Of a DNA stretch of 64,000 nucleotides, positions 33,738-44,106 are shown piece by piece. The position numbers and the translations under genes are program-made. Below the pieces are notes generated by a model. The model saw only the letters and a program-made list of their open reading frames with translations, did not search any database and had not been told where the DNA came from. This DNA is from Malania oleifera (Eukaryota; Streptophyta; Magnoliopsida; Santalales; Ximeniaceae): NCBI RefSeq assembly GCF_029873635.1, contig NC_080423.1:108448087-108512086 (forward strand), in the 5' to 3' direction. Every line of letters begins with the position of its first letter. The stretch's first letter is position 1.

Positions 33738-35020
33738 TTCATATTTGGAAAATAATGTGAAAATGATCGTATGTTGAATATGTGAAAATCCGCTAGTGTG
33801 GCATGAGTATAAAATATATGAAAAACTGTTTTCTGGGAATGTGATTATGACACAAGTTTTTATGATGGAAAACCGGCGTACGGGCCGAGATACTTTTATA
33901 TATATATGATTTTTCGGTGTACGGACCGAGCTATGTGGATAAGATATGCCAGCGTACGGGTTGAGTTATGTGATTTGCCAGTGTACGGGCTATACTATGT
34001 GATTTGTCGACGTACGGGCCGATCATTTTCATGATATATGTATATATGAAAAATGATATGAATGATTTGAAAAGTAATGATATGAGTTATCAATGTATCA
34101 CGATTTTAGTATATGTATATGATATTAGAACCTGGTTGGCTTGGTCTAGGCTAGCACTTACACGGTACCGTTGCTATGTGTCCATGGTATTCGTGATCAT
34201 GATATCTGTGTTAATGCCACTATACGAAATGGTGTGAGATTGGATGGTCGATGTGGTTATTTTCAAGAAGTGTGCTGTTATCGCCCCTGGTGTACGGACC
34301 AGGTCAGGCAGACCCATCGGACCTACAAATTAGACTATTGACTTGGCAGTGGTCGGCCAACCATTGTTAGGTCCCACCTTCGGGCCACACAACCCAGTCA
34401 TGTGGGGGTAATACATGACAACAGCCAGCTAACCTACCAGGATGGTTTTTATGTTATTATTATATTATGAGATGAGACATGTTTATGAAATGCAGTACAT
34501 TCTGCCATGTGCTGATATATTTATGTTTTCCAGATTTGACAAAACAGTACTGATTATGTTATGTATGGTATATGTAGAACATAGAATACTCATGTTGCCA
34601 CACACTAGTATTAGTTTATTTCCCTTACTGAGAGGTGTCTCACCCTTAAATCTTATAAACTTTTCAGGAGCCCCGGATAGGAGAGTAGGAAAGGCCCCGC
34701 AAAATTAATGTTGTTTATCTGCCTTCTGTGAAGGGTAAGTTTTTGTATGGACTATTAGGTTTTGTGGGATTTGTCCCTAGACTTCATTTTTGGGATGTAT
34801 ATATGGAAGTACAACGATTGTAGTGACTCTGGTATATTGTAATATATGAAATGATGAGATGCATGTGATTGTATGTTTCCTGTTGCTAGGACTTCTGCTG
34901 TATGTTCTGATATATCCTTGGTACCTACGGGTCCAGGTGGATTGTGACTTACTAAGCTGGAATGTATGATGTTGATTTTATTATTATAAAAAAAATGTGG
35001 AAAATATGCAGGTCGTGACA
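32838..35020 (+). mobile_element. solo LTR X, inserted at the gag start of element E
   Basis: Perfect target duplication tccat (32833-32837 and 35021-35025). The ends are TGTAACGACCC and GGTCGTGACA, the same family as the element B LTRs. TATAAATA is at 33108-33115, the palindrome cluster at about 32907-33100, a gtacgggccg minisatellite at about 33870-34030, and the stem-loop at 34397-34419. Orientation is opposite to E. No internal region is present. Confidence 0.92.
33870..34030 (+). repeat. gtacgggccg minisatellite in solo LTR X
   Basis: Five or so degenerate units of the same type as in element B (ccggcgtacgggccgaga, gccagtgtacgggctat, gtcgacgtacgggccgat). Confidence 0.8.
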
Positions 35021-35334
35021 TCCATTTTGTAATACAATAGAAATCTATCAGTATTCCTACAACACATACAGTTAACACAATGATCTACACTAATCGTGTT
35101 AACTACTCCCTACTAGGTCTAGGTCTGTCCTATCACACCAACATGAAAGTCATCAATGATCTGCCCCGCTTTTACTGGAATCATCATCCCAGGAAAAACA
35201 TGGAATACCGTCGACAATTCCCGGTCTAACAACCAAACAACCCTCAACCAACTCTACCCATATCCACATCTTATATTCTGGTATGTACTCATAACTAAGC
35301 CTAACCAAGTCTACAAGATCTAGTAACCTGATTA

Positions 35335-35346
35335 GCTCTGATACCA
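35335..35346 (-). promoter_or_regulatory. primer-binding site of element E
   Basis: Minus strand TGGTATCAGAGC, three bases inside the 5' LTR. Bases 35026-35334 are leader with no recognised gene. Confidence 0.9.
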
Positions 35347-35349
35347 AGC

Positions 35350-36997
35350 TGTCACACCCCGAACCCCGAAATGGGACCCAAGGGTGAAAATGTAAATAAC
35401 ATGTCCTTGTATATGATAAAACATCCAAAGATACAGTAGAATGAATGAGGGTCCGATCCCGTGGGGTTCCCAGGCACCCTAAACACATCCAACCACAATC
35501 ATATGCACAACAAAAAAAGGTCATCTATATACACATATGTAATACCATACCAGAATTTATACAAGAGCAGAAATGGATTTATCAAAATGTACAAACGGGT
35601 GCCCAAAACATCTCAAAATGGCAACCCATCAAAATACAGTCCTAACACTTACCCAAGCGCTAAACGCAATACACCGGCCACTACGCTCCCTACACTAGGA
35701 CGCTAGTTCTAGTTACTCGAAGGACCTGTAAAAATGTATGTACAACAAGTGCGAGACACCTCTTAGTAAGGAAAAATCCAGGTTATATCGGTGTGTGGCA
35801 ATTGAGTTTTATCATGATACACTAACATGTATAGAACTATAGTCAAAAAAATCAAAACAGTTCTAGTATTTTCACAAACCAAGCAATACAATCTAGTGTC
35901 GTCACACCCTTCGGCTCAAAGTTGGACAGTCTGGTGGTATTTCACACCCTTCGGTAAAAATCGGAGATCTGGTGGTATTTCACACCCTTCAGCTAACGTC
36001 GGCAATCTGGTGATATTTCACACCCTTCGGCAAACACCGGTGCAGATCTAGTGTTCGCACACCCTTCGGCTCTAAAGCCGGCCAATCTAGTGGCATTGCA
36101 CACTCTTCGGCAAATGCCAAATTTTTAAATCTGGAACAATTCGAAACCCCGTTCCTATTTCACCAAGATACAACATATGCATGCTCATATAACCAAACAA
36201 ACCACACCTATTGGGTAATCTAAATCATGTTTTTCCAAACAAATACAATTTAAATAAGTCAAGGCACGACCATCCCAATATCATAGTATAAATCAACATA
36301 TACCCACGATTTTCAACAAAACCAGGGATGCAGCCCGTCGCCCCCTTTTCCCAAAACTGTAATAATGAAAAATTCATAGTTTTCCCCGAATAGCAAATTC
36401 TGAACTCTAAGGCCCCTAAATAGCGAACCGAGTTCCAAAACCTACAAATCACAGTACAAAATATACTCACAAGACTGTTACCTATAAAACTACCAAATCT
36501 AAATTGAAAACTGAGCCTTACCTCGATTTTTTTCAAAACCCAAAAATCTCCGAAATAAGATTCCGATCCGTAGAAATTATGGAGAATCCTCCCACGATCC
36601 TCGTGGTAACTTCAGATTTCGGATTCCATCAACGATCGACGAATAAATCTAGAGAAAGAGAGTGTAGGGAGAGTTCTAGAGAGAGAGATAAGATTGAAGT
36701 TACTTAATGAAGAAGTAATGAAAAATCCTATTTATAGCCCTTTGACCCGGCCCAATTCGTCGACATAATGGTGCCTTCGTCGACGAATCTTCCACTACCT
36801 TCGTCGACGAATTAGTGACCTCATCGACGAATTTGAGATCATCGATTTTTTCGAGACTCCTCGGCTTCTCCTCATCGATGAGTCTCTAAATTTCGTCGGT
36901 GAGAAGAACAAAGGCTTCATCAACGAAATATGCCAAATTCTCAATTTGCCCCTCTCTTATTTATTTAAACCCATTCATCACGGTTCAGGTTCTTACA
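35350..36997 (-). mobile_element. 5' LTR of element E
   Basis: Plus view TGTCACACCCC...GGTTCTTACA. The minus-strand TATAAATA box is at 36729-36736 and the palindrome cluster at about 36755-36930. Minisatellite at about 35893-36120. It lacks the roughly 110-bp segment present at 27377-27490 in the 3' LTR; the join is near 36383 at a short ttttcyc repeat. Confidence 0.9.
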
Positions 36998-37889
36998 GCA
37001 CAACTTTGATTTTGGTATTAAAATATCGTTCAACATATGATTGAAATTTGAGAAAAATACGACTAACATCACTTTTTAAAGGAATAGGATAAAGCCAAGA
37101 ATATTTGCTAAATGCACCTAGAAAAGAAATATAATATTTATTGCCAGTGTTTGAACAAATAGGAGCAAGGCCCCATACATCGGTATAGATCAATGCTGAA
37201 GGTTCTGTAACTTGAGTTAAAGAAACGGAAAAAGGGTAATTGCTTACTCTTTGAACACAAGCAAGCAGAGCATTTTTTAGAGATGGAGGAGCAATGTACT
37301 GGGACTTGCATTTGACGAAGGATGCGATGAACAATTTGAAACGAAGGATGACCCATACGAGCATGCCATAAGGAGAGAGTGGAGTGCTCACTTGAGAAAG
37401 CGGACGAAACACTTTTATTTTTGGTGGTTGAAATTTGATAGAGTCCATGGTTACTCGGGTCTTGGAGTAGCAGCTTTCCCGTAGCTCGATCCTTCAAAAG
37501 AAAATAAGATAGGTGGAATTCAAAAAATGTATTAGTATCTTTGGTGAAGCGCTGGACAGAGAGTAGATTTTTGCAAATGTGGGGAACATGAAACACATTA
37601 TTGAGTTGAATTTTAAGTGAGGGAGTGAAAATTTGAGTGGTTCCAATATGATGAATAGGAAGATCATTACCATTGCCTACATGAATTGTATCAGATCCTG
37701 AGTATTCTCCAGCTTTAATATTCAGATTGGCAAGTTCCGAAGTAAGATGATGTGTAGCACCCGAGTCCGAGTACCAAGTTGCATCAGTAGAATTTTTGGA
37801 AGTTGATACATATGCTTAGCCTTGAGAGGAATCCCCCTGGTACGTTTCATCATACCTATAATAACAGTCCAACGCCACATGACTTGTTC
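36998..37889 (-). pseudogene. copia protease and integrase N-terminal part
   Basis: The protease site DSGATHH is in the frame after the gag frameshift (about 37746-37788). The pre-integrase and zinc segment (LWHARMGHPSFQIVHRIL) is at about 37350-37410, with downstream Cys residues. The first catalytic segment (ALIYTDVWGLAP) is at about 37150-37200. Frameshifts occur near 37890 and between 37140 and 37270. The integrase frame stops at the E insertion and would stay in register after removing E and one target duplication copy. Confidence 0.85.
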
Positions 37890-38753
37890 TTTTTTGCAAA
37901 CTTGGCAAACAAGACGAGAGGTGTTGGAAGAGGATGAAGAACTTCGACCATGCCCCCTGCCTCGGTTGTTTCGAGATGGTGAGTTCCGATAATTGCCTCG
38001 TCCATTGTGGCTTGGAGAGCCGCGATGATTGCCACGACCACCACGATTTGTGGTGTTGTGAGATGTGAAATTGGCATTGGCGACAGCTAGATCAACTATG
38101 GCTTGATGCTGCTCCAATTGCTTTTCATGAGCAAAAAGATTACCATAGAAGTCTTTAATGGATAGAGGTTCAACTCTAGTGGTAACAGATATGACAAAGT
38201 AGTCATAATCCGGTCCAAGGTCTGCAAGAAGAAAAGAAACAAGCTCATAATTGTTTAATGGTTGATCAATAACAGCAAAGGTATCGGTGAGGTTGGTAAA
38301 TTGCTGGAAATAATCAGCAATTGAGAGGTTGGCTTTTTTGAGAGTAGCAAGCTGAAAGTGTATATTGGTAATCTGAGCATGAGAGGTGGAGGAAACCATG
38401 CGTTCTAATACAAGCCATATTTCGCGCGAGGTGGTGCACTTAACTACATGAGATAAAAGTTTTTCCGTGAGGGAGGAGGTAAGGACACTCAGGATGAGTT
38501 GATCTTGAAGGTGCCAAGAGTGGAAGGTAGGATTTGGAATGATTTCGGTTGAGTTGTCACTTTCAGAAATATGAGTAGGGGGTACCAGTAGTGAGCCATC
38601 AACATAGCCGAATAGACGAGTGCCTTTAAGGCAGGGAACAATTTGGGCACGCCAAAGTAAGGAGTTGTCATGACTTAGCTTGACGGTGATAAAGGAGTGA
38701 GGAGTAAGAGAGGTGGGTGGGGATGGAACGAGAGTGGAGGAGGAGGATGCCAT
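37890..38753 (-). pseudogene. copia gag
   Basis: The ATG at 38753 starts a clean frame of 288 codons with the copia gag pattern: an N-terminal LSHDNSLLWRAQIVPCLKG segment, a long helical capsid-like part (TNIHFQLATLKKANLSIADYFQQ), then a Gly/Arg/Asn-rich basic region (about codons 235-275) and the first two Cys of a CCHC knuckle (CQVCKK). A frameshift falls inside the knuckle at about 37890, so the nucleocapsid end and protease are out of frame. Confidence 0.88.
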
Positions 38754-38777
38754 TGGGATCAGACGTTGGTCACTTAG

Positions 38778-38789
38778 ACTCTGATACCA
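38778..38789 (-). promoter_or_regulatory. primer-binding site of the copia element
   Basis: Minus strand TGGTATCAGAGT directly follows the LTR end (...TTTCACA), as in many plant copia elements. Confidence 0.85.
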
Positions 38790-38971
38790 TGTGAAAGCTC
38801 AAATATTTGGAGAATTGCTGCCTTATCTTAAACACAGGTATAAGTGTGTAATTACAAAGATGTAAAATATATTCTTGTTACAACTGAATCATGGAAAGAT
38901 AGGAACGGAGGAATACATTTGAATTTAAACATTTGAATTGAAACCGATTACATATCTAAACAAACATATCA
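38790..38971 (-). mobile_element. 5' LTR of the copia element, in the ALS 3' flank
   Basis: In plus view it begins TGTGAAAGCTC at 38790, fixed by the adjoining PBS. The far edge is placed at ...CATATCA (38971) because the minus strand there begins TGATATGTTTG. This gives a short LTR of about 180 bp with a TATATTTTA-type site. The right edge is less certain, since the partner LTR and duplicated target are outside the window. Confidence 0.65.
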
Positions 38972-39067
38972 AGAATCCTGAAAAATAGTTAAACTGATGT
39001 TCATGAAACTGCTTTGTGAAAAGCCGCTGGTTGTTGCTGTGGATAAGCCTAACACTGCTCAAAAAGA
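38972..39067 (-). other. probable ALS 3' untranslated stub
   Basis: 96 bp between the ALS stop codon and the copia LTR edge. No AATAAA-type signal is visible on the minus strand here, so the transcript would have to end inside the copia LTR or beyond. Confidence 0.5.
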
Positions 39068-41071
39068 TCAATAGGTTGATCTCCCATCGCCCTCTGTGAT
39101 TACATCCTTGAAAGCACCACCACTTGGGATCATAGGCAGGACATGTTCTTGATGGGGTACAATAACATCCAGTAAGTATGGCCCAGGAGTATCCAGCATT
39201 TTCCGAATTGCAGCTCTAAGATCTCCCTTCTTTGACACTCGAGCAGCAGGTATCGCACATGCTTCTGCAAACTTCAACATATCAGGGAATATCTCGGACT
39301 CTTTTGATGGGTCTCCTAGATATGAGTGAGCCCTATTAGCCTTGTAGAACCGATGCTCCCACTGCACAACCATACCTAAATGCTGATTATTTACGAGCAT
39401 TATCTTAACAGGAAGATTCTCCACACCAATTGTAGCCAATTCCTGAACATTCATCATAAAACTCCCATCACCATCAATGTCTACAACAACTGCATCCGGT
39501 TTCGCCACAGCTGCGCCCATTGCAGCAGGTAATCCAAAACCCATAGCCCCAAATCCACCTGAGGTTAACCAATGCCGAGGCTTGTTGTACATGTAGAATT
39601 GAGCAGCCCACATCTGATGTTGCCCAACACCAGTACTTACAATTGCATCCCCATTTGTCAATTCATCAAGAAGCTGAATTGCATACTGTGGAGGAATTGC
39701 CTCCCCAAAAGTCTTGTAACTCAATGGATACTTCAGTTTCTGCTCTTTCAGTTCCTCTCTCCAAGTCGAAAAATCCAGTTTAAGCTTGTCTGCTTTCCTC
39801 TCCAGCATCCCATTTATCCCTTTCAATGCCAGCTTCAAATCAGCACAAACTGACACATGCGGCTGCTTGTTCTTCCCAATCTCTGCAGAATCTATGTCAA
39901 TGTGAACAATCTTGGCCCTGCTCGCGAAAGCTTCCACCTTTCCCGTCACACGGTCATCGAACCTCACTCCGAATGCAAGCAACAGATCAGACTTATCCAC
40001 AGCATAATTAGCATAAACAGTGCCGTGCATTCCCAGCATATGAAGAGATAAATCGTCCGCACAGGGGAACGAACCAAGACCCATCAAAGTGCTTGCGACA
40101 GGAATCCCCGTTATCTCCACAAATTGACGCAACTCCTCGCTCGAGTTCACACACCCTCCACCCACATATAAAACTGGCTTCTTCGATTCCGATATCAACC
40201 TAACAATCTGCTCCAAATGGGCCTCAGTTGGGCACTTGGGCAGCCTAGAAACATACCCAGGTAATCTAATTGGCATATCCCAATCAGGAACCACTAGCTG
40301 CTGCTGTGTATCCTTCGGAATATCAATCAGAACCGGGCCAGGCCGGCCTGAACACGCAATGAAAATTGCCTCACGCACAATCCTAGGAATGTCCTCAACA
40401 TTGAGTACTAAGTAATTATGCTTGGTGATGGACCTCGTTACCTCAACAATGGGGGTTTCTTGGAAGGCGTCGGTGCCGATCATCCCGCGAGGGACCTGCC
40501 CGGTGACGGCGACAATGGGGATGCTGTCGAGCAACGCGTCGGCGAGTCCACTGACGAGGTTGGTGGCGCCAGGGCCGGAGGTGGTGATGCAGACTCCGGG
40601 AAGGCCAGAGGCGCGAGCATAACCTTCGGCGGCGAAGATCCCGCCCTGTTCGTGGCGGGGGAGGACGTTGCGGATGATGTTGGAGCGCGTGAGGGCCTGG
40701 TGAATCTCCATGGACGCTCCACCGGGATAGGCGAAGACGTCGGTGACGCCTTCGCGCTCGAGGGCTTCGACGAGGACGTCGGCGCCCTTTCTGGGCTCAT
40801 TATCGGCAAATCTGGATGTGAATAGTTCTGGGGTTTTGGTAGTGGCGGTGGTGGTGGTGGTGGGAAGGGAGCTGGTGGCGGAGGTGGCGGTGGCAGCAGC
40901 GGCGCGGGGTTTAGAGTTTGAGAGGGAATTGGAGATCTGGAGAGTTCGAGAAAGGGTAGAGCTTCGGGGTTTCGAAGAAATGGGGAGGGTGAATCCGGAA
41001 ACGGGCATGGGATATTTGGGTGAAGTGAACGGAGTCTTGCAGAGGGAAGTGCCGGAAGCAGTGGTCGCCAT
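39068..41071 (-). CDS. ALS: acetolactate synthase / acetohydroxyacid synthase catalytic subunit, plastid-targeted
   Basis: Catalyses the first common step of valine, leucine and isoleucine synthesis (two pyruvate to 2-acetolactate, or pyruvate plus 2-ketobutyrate to 2-aceto-2-hydroxybutyrate) using ThDP, FAD and Mg in plastids. It is a single exon of 667 codons, as usual for plant ALS. The start at 41071 is chosen because it sits in AACAATGGC, the plant consensus; an in-frame ATG at 41086 has a poor context, and one at 41209 would add a non-transit-like extension. A Ser/Thr/Ala-rich transit peptide covers about residues 1-85. ThDP N-domain about 95-260 with catalytic Glu141 (RHEQGG); central domain about 283-417; C-domain about 478-645 with the ThDP motif GDGS (534-537) and NN (561-562). 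Positions matching Arabidopsis A122, P197, A205, D376, R377, W574, S653 and G654 carry the wild-type (herbicide-sensitive) residues. Residue 196 is Gly where plants normally have Arg (Arabidopsis 199). The first third is GC-rich and the rest is not. A copia element lies 96 bp downstream on the same strand. Confidence 0.97.
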   Translation of the reverse strand: MATTASGTSLCKTPFTSPKYPMPVSGFTLPISSKPRSSTLSRTLQISNSLSNSKPRAAAATATSATSSLPTTTTTATTKTPELFTSRFADNEPRKGADVLVEALEREGVTDVFAYPGGASMEIHQALTRSNIIRNVLPRHEQGGIFAAEGYARASGLPGVCITTSGPGATNLVSGLADALLDSIPIVAVTGQVPRGMIGTDAFQETPIVEVTRSITKHNYLVLNVEDIPRIVREAIFIACSGRPGPVLIDIPKDTQQQLVVPDWDMPIRLPGYVSRLPKCPTEAHLEQIVRLISESKKPVLYVGGGCVNSSEELRQFVEITGIPVASTLMGLGSFPCADDLSLHMLGMHGTVYANYAVDKSDLLLAFGVRFDDRVTGKVEAFASRAKIVHIDIDSAEIGKNKQPHVSVCADLKLALKGINGMLERKADKLKLDFSTWREELKEQKLKYPLSYKTFGEAIPPQYAIQLLDELTNGDAIVSTGVGQHQMWAAQFYMYNKPRHWLTSGGFGAMGFGLPAAMGAAVAKPDAVVVDIDGDGSFMMNVQELATIGVENLPVKIMLVNNQHLGMVVQWEHRFYKANRAHSYLGDPSKESEIFPDMLKFAEACAIPAARVSKKGDLRAAIRKMLDTPGPYLLDVIVPHQEHVLPMIPSGGAFKDVITEGDGRSTY

Positions 41072-41139
41072 TGTTGACGAGCTCATAGACGAAGAAGGAG
41101 CTTCTGTGTAAGGTTCTGAGGAGAGCGCGAAGGAGCTTC

Positions 41140-41146
41140 TTTTAAA
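41140..41146 (-). promoter_or_regulatory. possible TATA element of ALS
   Basis: Minus-strand TTTAAAA, about 70 bp upstream of the chosen ATG, in a switch from AT-rich upstream to GC-rich leader sequence. The position is plausible for a short 5' UTR, but the match is imperfect. Confidence 0.3.
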
Positions 41147-41209
41147 TGGCCGTTGAAGTAGCCGCAAAAATTCAAAATAGTAAAAATACATTAATTTACC
41201 AAAATGCAC

Positions 41210-42741
41210 CTAGTTTTTTTCCCCAATTTTTTGAGATATTTGAAATGAAGTAGAATGAGAATGTAATGAAATAAAATTTAAATGAAAATATAAAAAATTA
41301 ACAGTGTGAACAATGGAATAGAATTTATTTTTTATTTTCTGTATTCGATCATATATTTTTTGTTTACTTCATTTCCAATTTATATAACATTCCGATATAT
41401 TTAATTTCAATTCCATAAATCATTTCAATTGTTAAATTATTTTTTTCTCTTTGTCTTATTATTAAATTGTGTAATTTTAGAAAAGATATATTTTTTCTCC
41501 TTTTTATGTTAGTATAATATATATCTTTCGATATTAAACTATTATATATTAATACACATAATTCTTCAATTTCTAAATTTCAACCAGTATTAATCCAATC
41601 GATTAATATATTTTATATATTAAATTAGATTTGGGTGAATTTGAACAAATTTTAATATAATTTTATATTATGTTTTATTCAAATTTAATACAAATCTAAA
41701 TTTGAGACTGATCTAAATATAGTGTTAGAATTCTTTTTTTTTTTTTAAGTTTTTAATTAATCACTGTTGTAGACATAAATTTTAACTTTTTTGTGCTAAT
41801 TTATGTTTAACTTTTTAAGGCATCAAACATCTAATCAATTGAATTAAAATGGTTTATTTTCATAAAATTGAAATGAAATCCTCTTAAAACCAATAATGGT
41901 GTAATTAAGGCTCTTGATTCATAGAAAAAGGAAGAACAAGATTTTTTAACTTGAGCAATAAAGAAGAAAAGTTTTATTTTTTCATTAACGTTGAGAAATT
42001 TAATAGGGGTTAAGAGAATAAAATTAAACCCAATATAAAAAAAAATATAATTTTAATTTTACTTTTTAAATATGAAAGTATTAGGTAAGTCTTTCTTCTT
42101 GTGGGTATACCTCCACCATAGTTGAATTTAAGATTATCAATTTTTAATCCTAATGATTGATTTTCAGAAAACAAATTATCAATTTTTAACCCTAGTAATA
42201 TGTTGACCTGAAATTAATTGGATAAGTTATATGTCAAAATATTAAATCATTTATTGGTAATGTTACGAAAGTAAAGCTATAAAAATGCCTATTTAGTTCA
42301 TAGAATGACTATTCAAACTAACACGATAATAAAATTCAAGAATTTGATGGCTTATAAAAGAAATTTACTATTTCTTTATGATAATTTAAGAAATTTTTAA
42401 TTTCTTTTTGGGAGACATAATCAAAACTTTAGATGTACACATTATAGGCGTCTAATTGTATAGTTGAATGCTAATTTAAACTTTCAATAATTTTTTTATT
42501 ATATTTTACAAACCAAACATAGCTTAAAATCAAATATTATGTACTTACTTACGAACCAACTATACGTTACCTTATTTTTTTTTTTATTTAATAATTTCTC
42601 TTAAATATTTTGTTCATTTTTATGTTTTCTTGAAAGATATTAGTACGTACTTAGTTCATTTCTATTTTTATTTCTGAAGAACTATAAAAATGTCTTTCGT
42701 CTAACTTTTCAACATTTATATAATAAATTTAAAACTAGAGT

Positions 42742-42776
<35 letters not shown>

Positions 42777-43141
42777 GATACAGTGGATACTGGGGGTAGG
42801 CTAGGAGTGTAATTTGTGAAGTCCCTGTTTGGCTGGCTTTCCTTGAGGGTAAACTCTTGTTTTGCATTTGGAAAAGGACTAGGGAAATCCTTTTCCAATT
42901 TTAGTGAGTTTTGATACTTTAAGATGAAAAACGTGCAAACTGGAATAGGGCAATTTGGCGCATTGACTATGGAGATGAGAAGAAAAGAAAGGCCAATAAA
43001 CATGGACCACTGAAGAAAACCGCAAACACCACCAAGCAGCCCTATGAAAGAGACAAACCCTTCCCTCATGAATCATGCCTACTCATCAAGTCCATCTCAT
43101 GCTCCTATACCTAATGGATTACGCTTAAATTCATTTAAGCC
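41210..43141. other. AT-rich ALS upstream flank without recognised genes
   Basis: Strongly AT-rich with many short T and A runs. A (CT)n(CA)n microsatellite is at about 42739-42776. The open frame across 42716-43069 (minus) ends in that microsatellite and has no recognisable domain. No LTR ends or coding domains were found. Confidence 0.6.
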
Positions 43142-44106
43142 AAGTGATGTTTTTAAAGTACGGATAAGATGTGAGGAGGTTCGATATTAGGTTAGTTTTT
43201 TAGCTAAGAGCTCTAATTTTTTTAAAAAATTGAAGATATCAGACATTACAATTTTGAAAGAGTTTCGCATTTAGCATCGGGGAGTTTGCGTCAGACCTGA
43301 AAAAATTATTTCGTAAGTTAGACTCCCAGTAGGGTGAATAAAACTTAATTGGGATGGGAGCTGTAGGGGCAATCCAGGTACTTCAGGAGGTGGAGGAATT
43401 ATTGGGGGCTTCCATGGCATGGTGGAAGCGGCCTTTTCAAACTATTTTGGCAATGGTACGACCAATAGTGTAGAATTAAAAGCAATTCTGGAAAGAATTC
43501 GTTTATACAAATGACTTCATTATTTTAATATGATTATTGAAAGTGACTCGCGAATTGTTGTTGATTGGCTTCGGAAAGGTAGATGTATCTTGTGGCATCT
43601 TTGAAATTTTTGAGAGGACCTCGTGGTAGAGTTAGAAGGAGTGAACTTCATGGTGATTCATCAATATAGGGAATGCAATAGTGCGACTAATTTTCTCGTT
43701 AGAGAATGAGAAATAGGAAATAATGTCATTTACAAAAAACATATTTTATCATGTTCACTAAAAAGTATCCTTTGGATGGATAGGTTGGATCTTATTTCAT
43801 TTCGTCATTAGTTCAACCTTTCGATTTTTATTTGGTAGGTTTAGAATTTTTGATATTTTGATTTTATTTATTTCATTATTTTTATTTTTGATAGGTTTGT
43901 TTAGATTTGTTTCTTATTTAGTTTTGTTTGGATTTGTAGTTTTATTTTGGTTGATTGTTAGTGTTGTTTTTGTGAGACTTTTAATTTCTTTATCTGTAAT
44001 CTCTCATTATTTGTCTTGTAACCACGGTATTCCTCTACCAAAAGTGAGATCATATCAATAAAATTTGCATTTTTTTTTATTTTATGAAAGAAGTGATGTT
44101 TTTAAA
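43142..44106 (+). mobile_element. 5'-truncated LINE-like insertion with RNase H domain and 16-bp target duplication
   Basis: The identical 16-bp sequence AAGTGATGTTTTTAAA occurs at 43142-43157 and 44091-44106 and brackets the copy (43158-44090). Inside, at about 43339-43700, a plant RVT_3-type RNase H is readable: LNWDGSCRGNPG (first Asp), SVELKAILERIRLY (Glu), MIIESDSRIVVDWL (second Asp), then FMVIHQYRECNSATNFLVRE. Three stops interrupt it. The 3' part has a TAACCACGGTATTCCTC block (44016-44048) and CAATAAAA, then a T-rich tail rather than poly(A). It is best read as the 3' end of a non-LTR retrotransposon; a retrocopied RNase H-domain gene is the alternative. Confidence 0.75.

Larger units (their letters stand above)
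26341..36997 (-). mobile_element. Ty3 element E (chromovirus, Tekay/Del-like), inserted in copia integrase
   Basis: Perfect target duplication gcaca (26336-26340 and 36998-37002). Minus orientation: 5' LTR 35350-36997, PBS 35335-35346, gag 32837-31766, pol 31765-28395, PPT, 3' LTR 26341-28131. Solo LTR X sits at the gag start. Its LTR sequence is distinct from that of A and B (ends TGTAAGCACC...GGGCGTGACA in transcription sense). Confidence 0.92.
24494..38971 (-). mobile_element. Ty1/copia element (Ale/Retrofit-like), oldest layer of the nest
   Basis: Minus-strand copia element: 5' LTR 38790-38971, PBS 38778-38789, gag 38753-37890, protease and integrase N-part 37889-36998, interruption by element E, integrase C-part and RT 26340-24494. 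Domain order gag-protease-integrase-RT is the copia order. RNase H and the 3' LTR lie beyond the left edge, past V and A. The Ale-type assignment is inferred from the gag style and the very short LTR. Confidence 0.85.

Noticed and set aside
40418..40825. 135-codon plus-strand frame antisense to ALS
   Set aside because: Shadow of the GC-rich 5' part of ALS; the composition follows from the sense codons and no domain is visible.
41072..41209. Extended ALS start at 41209 (46 extra codons) or at 41086
   Set aside because: The extra residues (aromatic and basic) do not resemble a transit peptide and include the likely core promoter. The ATG at 41071 has the plant consensus context AACAATGGC; the ATG at 41086 has T at -3 and A at +4.
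42716..43069. 117-codon minus frame upstream of ALS
   Set aside because: It ends in a (CA)n/(GA)n microsatellite (VCVCVCERERE) and has no recognisable domain.
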